Notes: a model not told the origin generated them from the letters alone. A stretch of 64,000 bases of DNA from Tenodera sinensis (GCA_030765045.1 CM060963.1:73958617-74022616), one strand, 5' to 3'; positions 1 to 12,080 are shown, counted from the stretch's first letter. Numbers and translations are program-made.

Positions 1-148
1 AGGTAGTTTAGGTTGGAGCAATTTTCTTTCAAATCTTCGTGTCGTATCCTTGAAAGACTTTAAATTTAAATGCCAACTTTGGTTCTTAACCGGCTTTTCG
101 TTTTTGATTTATGTTGTCCACACACACACGCACACGCACGCGCACGCA

Positions 149-180
<32 letters not shown>

Positions 181-315
181 CACGAACCATTTTCTGAAAA
201 TGCTTTTATTTGGATTCAGGGGGTCTCAAAACATATACTCCCGGTGAAATCTTGACATCGAATTTTTGGATGGAGTACAATACTTCCTCTACTTACTAGT
301 AGAGAAAGTAAAAAT
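1..315 (+). repeat. Family A interspersed repeat, 3' part (cut by window start)
   Basis: The right part of a repeat seen many times in this window. Order of blocks: a conserved stretch ending in TTTTGATTTATGTTGTCC, a (CA)n tract with CG steps at 119-183, then TTCTGAAAATGC, GGATTCAGGGGGTCTCAAAA, CGACATCGAATTTTT and the terminal TAGTAGAGAAAGTAAAA. The same blocks in the same order occur at 1,200-1,541, 43,500-43,792 and 45,800-46,129. No coding capacity is seen. The superfamily is unknown to me; the short frames across the CA tract are chance. Confidence 0.8.
119..183. repeat. (CA)n/(CG-CA) microsatellite
   Basis: Uninterrupted alternating purine-pyrimidine tract at the fixed internal microsatellite site of family A. 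Confidence 0.95.
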
Positions 316-834
316 AATTTCATTGTGTGCATTGTTGTCAAGATATCTTTTGCTCTAGGATTTATATTTATGTTTGAAAGCGCGTGCTCCAAAACATGAA
401 TTTGGTGCTATTTCCATTTGAAATTTCGAGTTTTTAGGGATATTTCACCCACTGGCACATCTTAAATAGCTATTTTATTTATTTTCAACTGATCTTGTCT
501 GCAATCGCACAAAAACGTGCAAACAGTTCTTGTTTCTCTGTTACTTTAGCGAATATTATTAAAATTCGTAACTAAGTTTACTGTATCGTGAAGAAATTTG
601 AAAATGTGAAACCAGCAGAAATAAGGGTAAAAACGGCCACCAACATACCGTTTTCATTGTCCTTTCCAACCTTCTCTGTATAGAAGGTTTATGCTGCTAT
701 GTGTAGGTGGCAGCACAAGTGTTTTACTGCATTTCAATTTAAAAATGAAGAATATAGGTGATAAAAGAAAATAAAGTATATGTAAATGGTAGTAACCGCA
801 AGAGATAGACCAAATCTTACTCTACAAAATGGCA

Positions 835-1541
835 AATATTTTAAAGCTTTGAGATCCCGTTCTCTTTGCACGTTTAACTTATAAAAAGTGAAAAACGATG
901 TTCCATTTCACGAAAGTTTCAACTTTTCCGAATCTGACACAAATAACAAGGAATATCTCCAAAATAGTTCACTCTACAAAAAAACTTATTCAGGCATACA
1001 TTGTGTGTTTTAGCGAGATCTACATTTCTTGTATATTAAGAATTTGTCTATCTCTTCCAGTTTACATGTTATTCAGAGTAAACGGGACTACATAGGCTGT
1101 AGCCAGAAAATTCAAAATATGCATTTCATTTGTCATACTTACATATATTTTAGTCATTAGGGCCATTTTCAAGAAAACCAAAATTTGCGAAAAAATTTTC
1201 TATGTGAAGGATAGTTTAGGGTGGGGCTTTTTTCTTCAAAATGTTCGTGTCGCATCCTTGAAAGACATTAAACCTAAATAGCAACGTTGGTTTTTAACCA
1301 ACTTTTCGTTTTTGAGTTATACTATCAACAGACTGACACACAGACTGACAGACTGACACAGACACACAAACTGACATACACAGACACACATATACACACA
1401 CCCACACGCGGACCTTTTTCTAAAAATGCTTTCTTTTTTGGATCCAGGAGGTCTCAAAACATATTTCCGGTGAATCTCGACATCGAATTTTTCGGTGGAA
1501 TACAATAATTCCTTCTACTTACCAGTAGAGAAAGTAAAAAT
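835..1541 (+). repeat. Family A interspersed repeat, near full length
   Basis: Contains the 5' half (TTTAAAGCTTTGAGATCC, ACACAAATAACAAGGAATAT, TTCACTCTACAAAAAA, TGTGTGTTTTAGCGAGATCT) and the 3' half with a (CAGA/CA)n tract at 1,326-1,410, ending in TAGAGAAAGTAAAAAT. Immediately left, at about 782-830, is a reverse-oriented piece of the same family (AGATAGACCAAATCTTACT), so two copies or an inverted fragment abut. No open frame supports a protein. Confidence 0.8.
1326..1410. repeat. Degenerate (CAGA/CA)n microsatellite
   Basis: Simple-sequence tract inside family A, at the same place as the CA and GT tracts of the other copies. Confidence 0.85.
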
Positions 1542-1646
1542 CCAGTATGCAGCAGAGCTTGCTGGTAACAACAGTCAAATACATGCAATCAACAAACATA
1601 TTTCTGTAGCTAAATATACGAGTATTGTGACAAAACGGCAATTCGA

Positions 1647-1668
1647 CGAATCGCACTTCCTGACACCA
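1647..1668 (-). other. Primer binding site-like sequence (tRNA-Leu type)
   Basis: Read on the minus strand it is TGGTGTCAGGAAGTGCGATT, close to the complement of the 3' end of tRNA-Leu(CAG), including the CCA end. It sits directly next to the LTR E end at 1,671, where a retrotransposon primer site should be. Compare the cleaner copy at 62,584-62,602. Confidence 0.6.
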
Positions 1669-1670
1669 GC

Positions 1671-2838
1671 GTGACAAATGACGAAATCAGTCCGGTTACT
1701 TTTCAATCACATTATTGTTTTCTAAAATGTTATCACAAATACAGTTTTCTTCTCGTTAACACAGTCTACAGTTTTTCGTGCTATTACAACTCACAACTTT
1801 TACTTCCTTGGCCTTGCGCAGTCCTTACGACGATGCAATCACTCGAGTGGAGTGGAGTTGGAGTTTAAGAGACGAAACCAAAATTGTAATGTGAATATAA
1901 GTAATAATAGAAAGAATTAAAATGACACTGTATTCGATTAGGCAGATTAGATGAGTGATACGATTACAATTGTGCGAGCAAAGCCCGGAGAGTTCAGCGG
2001 GTTGATTCGTATCTTGCCAGGACATACTCAAAAGTTGACCAATGAAAATCGCTTCCTTCGTATCGCCCACGCGAACATGTGCAACGTAACTCACATTCGC
2101 CTTGATTCGCGCAGCCAGTACACATGCAAGTTTGTATGACTTATGCTGGTGCGTATACATAATTCGGCGGTCCCTAAAGGGTGACAAAGTACAAGTATTA
2201 TAGCGTTGTAGTTGAAGTTAGAAAATATTATATTTAGATATCGTCGGCAGTTCTCTACAAATCTGGAGATTTGCAAACAAAGTCAAATGATTGTTAATTC
2301 TTCGTTTGGTTGCATTCCTACCACAAATCACGCATACCTTGCAGATTAGAACCTCTTGCTAGAGCTAGTTAGATACCGGGACACCAAACACAGATCTTTT
2401 AGATCTTAAAGGCAACGTCTTCGACCCAGAGGAGAGGATCGTGTGTCACAGTTCTCGATAGCGAGGTTGTTTGGGCCCTTGCAATCACTCGACAGCCGTT
2501 AGAATATCCTTACGACGTACCAACACATGTCTTGCACTCATGGCTGTAACTGTAACTCTAAAAACTCGCTTACTCCTCTGCTCTTCTCTGGCCTCCTTGT
2601 ATGCTGAGGATGCCATCATATGGACATTTCTCTCTTCCTTACACACAAACGTACCGGAAGTGACGCAGCTGGAAGTCTCGCGAAAGTTCTCGACACCCAA
2701 TTTCTTTCTGGCGCTTCGATAGTTGACAGCTACATACATACAGCAGTCGCACGAGGCAGCCTGACCTGGGTGCACGGCATACGGTGTGAAGAAGCGTGGC
2801 TCCGTCCATTATTTGCTGTGTGCCAAGCCCAAGTCACA
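1671..2838 (-). mobile_element. LTR of retrotransposon family E, interrupted
   Basis: Minus-strand LTR. It starts at GTGACAAATGAC (1,671) and ends at AAGTCACA (2,838), giving the TGTGAC...GTCACA-type ends seen at 62,604-63,667. Internal landmarks shared with other copies are CTCGTTAACACAGTCTACAG, ACAACTCACAACT, and CGAGGCAGCCTGACCTGG near the far end. The LTR is split by a 633 bp insertion at 1,847-2,479. No internal coding region (gag/pol) is visible to the left, so this is an LTR plus primer-site remnant. Confidence 0.65.
1847..2479. mobile_element. Unclassified 633 bp insertion with 13 bp target duplication
   Basis: TGCAATCACTCGA occurs at 1,834-1,846 and again at 2,480-2,492, where it re-enters LTR E. 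The segment between is therefore an insertion. I recognise no tRNA-like promoter, terminal inverted repeat or transposase in it. A 120-codon minus-strand frame (1,825-2,187) overlaps it but crosses the target boundary and resembles nothing I know. The duplication length suits target-primed retroposition or an LTR-independent mechanism. Confidence 0.5.
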
Positions 2839-2847
2839 ATACATTAC

Positions 2848-4290
2848 TCATATGCAGCAATTTTTTTGCGCAAAGATCCAAAGTAAAAAGCTCTGGAACC
2901 AAACCGGCTATCCTCCTCATGAAAAATTACTAACTGCCAATTTATTGCTAGAGGAAATATTCTGTTTCTGCATGCTTTTAGGTTAACTCGTCAAAGCCAT
3001 TTCTTTTGTATAGTCCCGAAATTAATACGTGAAAGTTAAGAAGAACAAGTTAATAGAAACTATCGATGGTGGACTTACTAGAATATCCTTCCTTCTTTTT
3101 AAATTGAGGTATAAATGTCATACAGGTATTCGTTTAGTATGTTAAACGCTTTCATTTTAGTAGAGATTGAGACAGAGTCCTTTGCTCATTACTGGCATTT
3201 CCTCCAGATGTATTCCAATATTTAGTGACAAAATTATTACTTATATCTCAATAAGTTCAACTGCAGTGTTAAGCTATACTACAAAGAACAAAACGAATAA
3301 GTAAGATATGTAATACTGCCTGAAATATACAGAAGTAAAAAAAAAAATAAATAAAAAAAATAACCTCATGTCGCATTTAATTTTCGGTGCAACAATTTGC
3401 TAGGAATATAAAATTCGACTGTAAGCCGTTCCCTTATTTAGCACGAATTGTACTAAAGCATCATCAATGAAATTCATTCATTCGTTAAATATGTTCCTTG
3501 ACAGCAATAATTTATTTTTAACCTTTTGGAGTGTCATAAAGAATCATTTGGGGATGAACAAGCCCTGATTTGAGTGCAGCAGATAATGGCTAAAAAAAGA
3601 ATGTCATTCTCACTTGTCAACTCTCGATGTCAGCGGTGTTGTGTGTGAGCATTATTGATGATATGTTATGAACTAAATACATGCCCCTTACTTTTTATGA
3701 ACATCCCTTTACATTTTTCGTAATGAATCATAATATAAATGCAAGCGCATATACAGCTGAACACAGTATAAAACTTTCCTTATCGAATATTATGAAAACT
3801 GAAAGCAGCTTTTTCGGTTTATATCTGTTATATTTGTTGATTTCTGCAGATCTTTTGATCCCTTTCCACCGCAGATCAGAAAAATTATATTGAATGTCAG
3901 CACGCAGTTACTGTGTCTAAAAGATAAGCTATTATAATGTTATATCTTCTCGTTAAACTAAATCTTCATGTGTCGATAAAATAAAAATTCAAGGACGTAA
4001 CAGCAGAAATTGAGATACTAGGGCATTAGTTTTGGGATAATTTTACACTTTAATGAGCAATACTAATTTGCTACAGTGCTTCCGGAATCCGTATAACTTA
4101 CTTAGGAGTTACTTGGTATCGTTTTCATCTGATAATATATTATGCATTTAATGTTGCAAAACCAGCAAGCTTTTCCATAGTAGTCAAACAATACGTGACA
4201 TGAAATATAATAACTTTTGTATTCATCAAGAAGACTTAACTAACAGATGGATGTAGTCCTTAAACAAAACATTTAACATTGCAGTTAATA
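2848..4290. other. No gene seen; AT-rich unassigned DNA
   Basis: AT-rich with an A-rich low-complexity patch at 3,338-3,361. Open frames are short, and none shows motifs or repeat homology within the window. Confidence 0.6.
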
Positions 4291-4299
4291 TTTTATTAT

Positions 4300-4771
4300 G
4301 ATACAAAGGACTGTCGGAGCTACTTCACGCTACATACCAGTGCGGCGAGCAAATACAAGTGCAAAGTCAAGCTTTCCCACAGCAATCGCGCTAGCGAACA
4401 CGTGACTAACAATGAAGCGGTAACACAAAGTATTTCCAAGGCCTTCGAGAAAGATCTGGCTGCGTCATCGCCGGCGCGCTTGTGGAAGCCTAGAAAGGTC
4501 CATGTGACGTCATCCTTCTATCAGCTTGCGTGTGTAGGTGCGTCGTAAGTAAGATTTAGCGAGCGTCGAGTGATGGTGTCATCGTACTTAGAGTAGGAGA
4601 AACAGAGAATGTGAAATATGACACTGAGACAAGCTTATGAGAAGTAAAAGTTTTGAGTTGTGATAGTAGGAAAGATTGTAGATTGCGTTGACGACGAAAA
4701 GAAAACTATTTGGAGTAAAATTTTAGAAGACAGTAAAGTGATTGCAATGATTTTGTCTTTTTGTCACAATA
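4300..4771 (+). mobile_element. LTR family E copy, plus strand, degraded
   Basis: Shares GGAGCTACTTCACGCTACAT, CACGTGACTAACAA, CGAGAAAGATCTGGCTGCGT, GAGCGTCGAGTGAT and GACGACGAAAAGAAAACT with the other LTR E copies. It ends in TTTTTGTCACAAT at 4,771. No primer site follows, so it may be a solo LTR or truncated. The 133-codon frame at 4,660-5,061 that runs out of it is judged non-coding. Confidence 0.6.
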
Positions 4772-5208
4772 TTTTTATCAATCTTCGACTCTTGCATTCC
4801 AGTATTATCAGCAGGAGCGAGAGAGATTCTAAAGCAGTTGGCTTAAAGTTAGCAAATTCTCAAATCAGTGTCACTAACACTTGTAATATGGGATTGTGTA
4901 CGCCTAAGCTACTAGTATTTTATGCTAACAAACAACGTATTACAAAACAGAGATATTTTCCCCGATTACAAGTCCTAGCTTTGGCCGCATTTGTCCTCAA
5001 GGCACACCGGGTTCCAACTTCCAAGACCAAGTATAACTACAAGGAACACAACTGGGCTTGAACCTTTATGCACCTATCGAGAAATGAGGTGGTCGCAAGT
5101 TGCCACCCACTTGGGCAGAGCGTGACGTCATTGCACGGGGGCAGTCACAGTACAAAACACAACTGCAGTAACTTCTATGGCTAGTCGAATACGATGAATA
5201 AATCGGAA

Positions 5209-5210
<2 letters not shown>

Positions 5211-5257
<47 letters not shown>
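5211..5257. repeat. Poly(T) run, 47 bp
   Basis: Homopolymer; could be the poly(A) tail of a minus-strand retroposon, but no body is identified next to it. Confidence 0.95.
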
Positions 5258-5524
5258 CCAATACCACACATATTTCATGGAAACTTAGTTATGTGCAATT
5301 AACAAAGGTTGTTCAAGAACTACAGCAAGCATTGGCTACAGCTCAAAACGTATGTTCGGAAACATGTAAAATATCAAACTATCAAACACTGTGGGGTTAT
5401 TAAGCAGGTCGTAACTGGAATAAATAAAGCAGAAGGAAAGTCGCATTCTCAAGTAAACCAGAGTTTAAACGTAGCGGAAGGGTGAAATCTGACACGTAAA
5501 CGTAGAACTACGTTCATTCGGATC

Positions 5525-6215
5525 GCTGATCATATTTTGAGAGAATACTTCCACATGAAAAAGCTATCTTTATTAAAGGTGATTGGCTGCTCACACCAAA
5601 ACAGAAACGAATCAAAGTGTAAATCTCTGAGCGAAGTTTGGCTCATTTCAGAGAACTCTACAAAGTTTAATGTCGACTTGTAACAACTGATGCAACAATG
5701 ATACACCACTGCATACCTGAAACAAAGCAGCAGTATAAGCAATGGAAGCACCATCTCTTCATTGTTAAGGAAGACAAAGTTTGCTGCTAATCTTACTGCT
5801 TGAAAATAGATCACCGGAACCATTGTGCTAAGCTTCGAGATCAATGAAGACCAAAATACGCTAGAAAAATTGGGGCTAGCAAAGAGGAAAGACATGTACC
5901 GTTAAGATAACGCTCGACTAAGCATGTGTTGTTGCAGTGATGAAAATCAATGATTGGTTTATTATTTGTTCCAGCATCCAACGTATTGTCGATTAGCTCC
6001 ATCAAACCTCTATTTGTTCCCTGAACTGGTGGTTTTTATTGTCATTGATATATTTTCGTCGGATGAAGAACTTTTGTAAGTCGTCAATGAGGCGTATTTG
6101 AAGTCTTGGAGAAGTCTAGTTTCTATGACGAAATAAAGTTCATGGGACATTATTACAGCAAAAGCAATGATGTGAAGGAAGATTATGTTGTAACAGAATA
6201 CTTTCAGAAGTCCGG
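5525..6215 (+). pseudogene. Mariner-family DDE transposase relic
   Basis: Mariner transposases cut and paste their own TIR-flanked element in the nucleus. Pieces of a degenerate one are read across several frames in the family order. First come DHILREYFHMKKLS and DWLLTPKQKRIK (the region before the first catalytic Asp, near 5,528-5,615). Then IHHCIPETKQQYKQWKH follows the usual DETW block (about 5,700-5,750). Last are LAPSNLYLFPE and FSSDEELL (5,995-6,080) and LEKSSFYDEIKFMGHYYSK (6,105-6,160), the C-terminal region. Stops and frameshifts separate them, and the DETW first Asp is not intact. A minus-strand 121-codon frame at 5,530-5,895 is only its shadow. Ends and TIRs were not resolved. Confidence 0.8.
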
Positions 6216-6219
6216 ATCA

Positions 6220-9200
6220 CCACTTTTTACTCTACTCTAATAACCATTCAAATGACCCCATATGCTTCCATGTGATGAATTGAATACCTTCTATTGGTTA
6301 TCTGCATTAGTATACTTATCAAATATTTTTGCATACATTAACAAACCCAGCAGGAATCGTAGCTAGTCATATAATTTTTGGCGCCGAATTTAGGACCAAA
6401 CAGCAATTATAAAAAAAGAGCTGTGGTATCACCTACTCCTCCATTTTGACACACTAGCGGAGCCTAACGATGTTCAACATGTTAACATTGAACCGTTGAA
6501 TGATTAAGTGACTATTTTAGAAAATGGCTTCCCTTTTTCAAGACTTCAAGAACTCCCCTTTGTAAAATACTTTCAAAGTATGTACACCTTATCAGCTTTT
6601 GGAAAATATTTTCTGAGTGTACAAAAATAAATCGAATAACTAAAACATTTACGTTTAGTTCTGTTTTATTTTAAGTTAAAAATTGGTATGTTAATTGCTC
6701 TAACTTCACTTTCACATAAAAACATACTGGGATTGTTTCAGAGCCTGTTCTGTCCATCATCAGGCTAGTTTAACTTAGTTACATGTTCAGCATGTACCTT
6801 GTTGAACAAACATTCTAACAGATAATTTATTTCGTACAAAATAAAAGCATAGAAGTCTAACCTGATGAATTGTACACCTTGAATAACCTATTGAAGGAAT
6901 TATCCGAAATACAATATATATATATATATAATATTTATAATGAGAAGTTATAAAATAGGGAACCATAACTTCAAGCTTTTTCTGTATCCTTTGTTTTATG
7001 CGTTAAATAATATTTCATACGTGACGATTATACCTTTATACCTTTTGTTGTATTTAAATTTACAGAATTTAGACATTTTGGACATTATTTATTAACGTCC
7101 GAACTTTCCTGGATCACACTACAGGAACAGATTTTGCTAGTCAAGCTCTCCCGTCGTACACGTGGAGCCACTTTAGCTGACGCGTGCTGACAAACGCTTC
7201 ACTAACCTACTTTGCCAGCGAGTATTGTGTATTTAAGCCACCGAATTTTCATCTAGTTAAACATATTGAAAGTCTCCTTTAAGATGGAATTTACGTCGCC
7301 AAGATTCTCCATTAGGATTCTAATGTAAATTAAGCATTTTATTTATGTGAATTAAGACTACTTTAAACGAGATTACATGTTAATTTCTGAGGTTAATCAT
7401 TTACCGTATTTCCAGTGCCTTAGTGAATATTACCCTGAGCTACCCTACCTGAATTTCCCTTGGATAACCCCTTATTTGTGGATACATTAAACGACCTTCA
7501 CCTATACCTTTGTTACCTCACATCTTATAGAAGCGTAGTCATTTAGTGTGAGACGCGTCAAAATCTGACGTAGGCACAATGTGACGTTACAATAGGATTC
7601 AGGAGCTTTTAAACAAATTTCCTAATGCTAAGCTCTGAAACATTAAATAGTTTAATTAATTCGATTATATTTATTACCAGTAAGTATTAAATAACGGGTT
7701 GTCGGCATAAAGGACTGTTTTGTACGAGAAGCATTATCTTCAAAATCTGCGCCTATCCTACTTAAACGGCGAAGTATGATGTTTGCTATTTATATACATT
7801 ATACATTTGAGTTAGATTTCTCTCTCTTTCTCTGTCTGTCTCTGTCTATCTCTCGCACACACTCGCCAAACGCCGGTTACTAAAGCTACGTTTTTTGTCA
7901 TGATCAGGGACGTAGCGTTAATGGAGTGCGAGATTTATTATATACGCTGTAATTTTCTTCAAACCTATTGACAAATTGGTGTTCATTATAATTTTGTGAT
8001 ATCGTGCTGCTCAAATGGTTGTCCTCGCGACATTAAAGAATACTATAAGATTGCAGGTAGTCAAGTGTCGCACAAAACAACGTTGTCACGTTTTCTGCAA
8101 GTAAACATACGTGTTACAAGCATGAACATTTATTTCTTAGACTATCAATGAATGAGAAGAGTGAGAGAGAAAACTGAAGATGTTGCAACGCTGTGGTTTA
8201 CCACACACGGAGTGAACATCTGTCATTTGTGATTTCATTGACTGAAGCGACGCGCTCATTGGTGCAATGTGAAACGTCGGCGACTTCCGAGAATAATCAG
8301 TGCGTTATCTTAGAGGTTTTTATCAACAAAGATAAAGCGCAGGTTAAATTTTTGTAGTAGTGCACGATTATAGTAGTTGTTTTGTCATCAAAAATCAAGC
8401 TTTCCTAAACATAAATAATTTGAATTCGCGTCACTCTCTATTAACTTGATGGCAGCATGTTTCGAAACAAAGCTTGGCCTTCTTGTAGGTATGCTCTTCA
8501 GTTGTGGGTATTTGATCATTAAAACAGAAAATATATGTTAAGATATGCACGGATTTTGGGACAGAGGTATCTACAGAGGGAGAGTATATCCGACACGAAA
8601 TGAATCGGAGCTACAGTAGTAAACAAAACTTTGTTTATCAAAAATACAAATAAATGGTTCTGTGATCGACAAATACAACCTAAGAAGCTTCCAAATATTA
8701 ACATTTCTCCAAAAGGTAACATCTAATTAAGACAGACCCCACCAGAGCCCGCAATCAGCATTTCGATGAACATTTTAATGAGTAAGGCATTTTAACATCA
8801 AAGTTGAAAGTAAATCCTGGCTGTATGGTAACAGCTTAAACAAAGAAGTGTAGCCAAAAAGCAACGATTCTTGTGATCATGCAGTATGCCAAAACCAACT
8901 AAAAACTTTCGGGAAAAGTACAGGAATGCAATTTTCATTGAATCGACTGTTTTTCGTACAACTTTAGAACTACTTAATTTCAAGAGTGAGTGCCGCCATT
9001 ACACATGAAAGTAAGACAAATATGTCTGATGGTTTGTTTGTTTCATTAATACTAGATGATCTACCTGACTTGCTAGTTAAGAACAACTCTGTACCTTTGT
9101 TACATAATTGTTGACGAAAATGTACAGAAGGCGTTTATGGTTAGGTTAGTCCGTATTTTACAATATTCGTTGGGTTACATTCCCAAGTGTGACAGTCAGG

Positions 9201-10090
9201 CTACGCCACTGGTTTTCAATCTTTAGAAACGTTCGTTCGGAAAGTAATTTTACTTGTAACACAGGGTTTATATTCCATATTATCAGACATTTGGGAGTGG
9301 TACTGTTTACTTTAATATTTCTTTTCCACACCAAAATGTTGATACACTGCTCCCCTTTTCACTCTTTTGCACTTTGCATTTTCCTTCACAAAGGAAAAAG
9401 CCTTAACTCTTGTGAAAACTTTGGTCCATCTCATGCGGTTCTGAATAAACACACGTTTCCAGGGCACATTCTGAAAGAGCAGCATATCCGGAAGAAACAA
9501 ATACCAAGGAATAACAAACTCATTCTTGGTATCCTCATCACGTGTCTCATATCACAGCTTCGCCATAAACACAGGGATATCATTTTTATCTCGACCCCAT
9601 TTCTTATTGTTTCCTTATCTATTTTCATCATGTTTGTGCCCCTTCTTCTGCTGCAAGTTAAATTCATTACGGCAGCCCATTCCACTTGTAAACCCTAACC
9701 CAATTCCCTCGCCCTGCAAAGCAAAGCTGTATTAGCTTCGTTAGAGGAAGTTCTTAGGTCTCGAATTGCATTAGTTTTCTTCTCCAAGCACGGAATTCCT
9801 TCCTCCCTGTAGTGCTCCTAGGTTACAAACCATTATTTTGGGAAGCTACAGTGACGAGGAAAGTACGCTTGTACTTACCAAATAGTTTCTCTTCCGGGCA
9901 TTTATTGGTCAATTAACACAAACTGCACTTTTTCTCTCTAGTGATTATTAAATCCACCCGAATATTATGTAGCTTAGAAACGAGTATTTTTCGCAGATGT
10001 GGGTCACCTAATTGGATTACCATATGTATAAGATATCCTCATCAAAATGTAAACTATATCTGAGTTCTCTGGGAATGTCGTCTAAAATAG
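6220..10090. other. Long unassigned stretch
   Basis: No repeat family or domain recognised. It contains a short (TA)n at 6,914-6,931, a (TC)n tract with TG steps at 7,818-7,858, and a 169-codon open frame at 9,189-9,698 with overlapping antisense frames. That frame has no recognisable domain, is rich in hydrophobic and basic residues typical of AT-rich chance frames, and is not called as a gene. Confidence 0.5.
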
Positions 10091-10092
10091 CT

Positions 10093-10315
10093 TCATTCTG
10101 GATGACTTATGCACATGTGGTAAGCCGTGAGAGATAGACAAAATCTTACTGCGTAAAAAGTGTAGCCTCGTTGAAACACACAACTTAGGCCAAATATATT
10201 TTTTGTAGAATAAATCATTTCCGAGGTATTCCTTATTTGTTTGAATTTTGCAAACATATGTACTTTAGTGAAATGCGAAGTAGTTGTTCGTATTTTTTTT
10301 TTAAGCTTGAACACA
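10093..10315 (-). repeat. Family A internal fragment
   Basis: Reverse-oriented middle part of family A: GAGATAGACAAAATCTTACT, AACACACAACTTAGGCC, AATCATTTCCGAGGTATTCC match the complement of 18,640-18,760 and 45,270-45,640. Both ends and the microsatellite block are missing. Confidence 0.7.
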
Positions 10316-10632
10316 TCCTGATTTCACTGTCATTCAAGCTCTCTGTAATCTTTTATCCATACTGTGTCTGTAAGAAAAGACAAAAGACGTAAGAAGGCCA
10401 TTTCTATGCTTTCTTTGGCTTTGGAGTTCCCAGAGTCAAGCACAAACAACCACAAAAACACTAGCATAATTGCACCACATTACGTACTTTTAAAATTATA
10501 CCATTAACTTTCATTTATTGAATTCAATTGTTACGTAAGTTACTTAAACTGCTATAGGCTTTTATCCGAATCAGCAATCTTTATTAAATGAGCATCTCTT
10601 CCTTTACTCTGGTATCCTCAACTACTAGGAGC

Positions 10633-10646
10633 CATAGAAAGGTATG
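10633..10646. repeat. Target-site duplication, left copy (SINE-1)
   Basis: CATAGAAAGGTATG, repeated exactly at 10,870-10,883. Confidence 0.95.
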
Positions 10647-10869
10647 GGTGGCTCAGTTGGTTAGACGCTGGCTTACTGATCCCAAGGTCGCGGGTTCAAA
10701 CCCGGCCCAGGCCGATGGTTTTTAAGTGTGCTTAAAAACGACAGCTCCATGCCAGTAGATTTACTGGCATGTAAAAGAACTCCTGTGGGACAAAATTCCG
10801 GCACACCGGCGACGCTGATGTGATCCTGGCAATTGACAGCGTCGTTAAACAACAAAATATTTTTTTTTT
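10647..10869 (+). mobile_element. SINE-1, tRNA-derived, full length
   Basis: The 5' tRNA-like head has a pol III A box (TGGCTCAGTTGG, 10,649-10,660) and a B box (GGTTCAAACCC, 10,693-10,703). The body contains ACGACAGCTCCATGCCAGTA, a perfect local complement pair around CCAGTAGATTTACTGG, then CCGGCACACCGGCGACGCTG and GACAGCGTCGTTAAACAACA, and ends in an A/T-rich tail. Flanked by an exact 14 bp duplication, which shows recent insertion by target-primed reverse transcription. Related copies: 18,014-18,231, 22,395-22,475, 57,945-58,135. Confidence 0.95.
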
Positions 10870-11337
10870 CATAGAAAGGTATGTTAATTTGATTACCCTC
10901 GAAAATATGACTGTTCATATGTACGTCCTTTTAGACGATTAGGAACTGATTCAAGGAAACGCGCTTAAGTCTGAATTTTGGCTAAAACTCCCTAATGGCA
11001 AAGTAAGGGAAGTTTAGCTAGAAAATAAATGAATTATAATACCAGAATTCGGGAAGGAAAAACAAAACTACAACAGACATCGCTCATCAAATTGAATTGC
11101 AAATATGAAATATGTACTTATTAATTAATAACACTGCAGCTCTAATGACCTTATGAGAACTTTCAAATCGTTTTCTTCTATGGTGTATCGAAAACAAGAA
11201 AGCCATTTAATGCTCCTATAAGCAAGCATTCATTTATTCGGAAAGAGAATTCAGTACAAATTGGGGCAGGGGCTATATAGGCGAATTTATAATAAAAAGG
11301 AGGATTACAGGATGCGTTTTCAGGAGGAAAGCTCGAT

Positions 11338-11349
11338 ACACTGAAATAA
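11338..11349. repeat. Target-site duplication, copy 1 (SINE-4)
   Basis: ACACTGAAATAA, repeated at 11,700-11,711. Confidence 0.85.
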
Positions 11350-11699
11350 TGTAATGTAAACCCCGCGCGACAGCCCACGAAGGGCCAAGGCCTACCGCCC
11401 AGCCGCTGCGCCCCCCACCTCTGCCCACTACAGGCGTCATTGGTGAGGTGCAGTACTGGAGGGTGGGACGTGGTCAGCGCCCCGAGCCCTCCCGGCCAGT
11501 TATGCGGTCTTCTCGACCTGGGGCCGCTACTTCTCCATCAAGTAGCTCCTCAATTGGTCCCCCCGGGACCTAACGAGGCTGAGTGCACCCCGTACCAGAC
11601 CTCCCAGAGGGGATAAAATCCCCATGCTGGTACCGGGGATCGAACCCGGGTCCTCCGCGCCACAGGCAAGCGCGCTGCCAGCTGCGCTACGGAGGCGGC
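11350..11699 (-). mobile_element. SINE-4, tRNA-derived, full length, GC-rich
   Basis: Minus-strand element. The tRNA-like head is at the right end (GCCTCCGTAGCGCAGCTGGC as A-box region near 11,675-11,695; complement of GATCGAACCC at 11,638-11,647 as B box). The body carries complements of CAAGTAGCTCCTCAATTGG, CCCGAGCCCTCCCGGCC and GGGCCAAGGCCTACCG. Much richer in GC than its surroundings. Flanked by a 12 bp duplication. The second copy, at 24,540-24,832, is truncated. Confidence 0.9.
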
Positions 11700-12054
11700 A
11701 CACTGAAATAAAGGAAAATGAAATATAACTTCACCCGTCACTAATGAGGATAATCTACAAAGGTATATGATGCCATCGCCTGCAAATGACTTGTGTTTGA
11801 AAGGTCAAAATAAAAAAAGATTGATTTTCTAGTGCTATATCCTTGTAGCTTAAACGGACTTGAATGTTTGTATCATATCAGTGGAGAAAGATAAGAAAAG
11901 ATATGAAATATATGGTAAGGCTCATAGCAATTAAAAGCAAACTCAACAATACGGTAAACTACGCTATTGTAAAAACACAATGAAACATGCTGCGATTACC
12001 ACAGAGATGATAATAGTAACAATAATGTTAATAGTAAATGTGGATTAAAATGAA

Positions 12055-12080
12055 TTTACCCATTTTCTAAAATGGGTAAA
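12055..12080. other. Perfect 12 bp palindrome arms, 2 nt loop
   Basis: TTTACCCATTTT, CT, AAAATGGGTAAA. A short perfect inverted repeat with no known role here. Confidence 0.8.

Noticed and set aside
120..183. CRISPR-like or minisatellite array
   Set aside because: Simple dinucleotide tract without spacers or a longer repeat unit.
4660..5061. 133-codon frame
   Set aside because: Its first third is LTR E sequence that is non-coding in other copies, and the rest shows no motif.
5530..5895. 121-codon minus-strand frame
   Set aside because: It is the antisense shadow of the mariner relic on the plus strand.
9189..9698. 169-codon open frame, the longest in the window
   Set aside because: No domain or motif recognised, antisense frames are open over the same DNA, and composition is that of AT-rich chance sequence; no splice or start context stands out.
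10649..10703. Functional tRNA gene
   Set aside because: A and B boxes are present, but the stretch is the head of SINE-1 with a body, tail and target duplication; no proper acceptor stem closes. The same applies at 11,640, 18,990, 25,310, 28,030, 31,604, 34,924 and 35,870.
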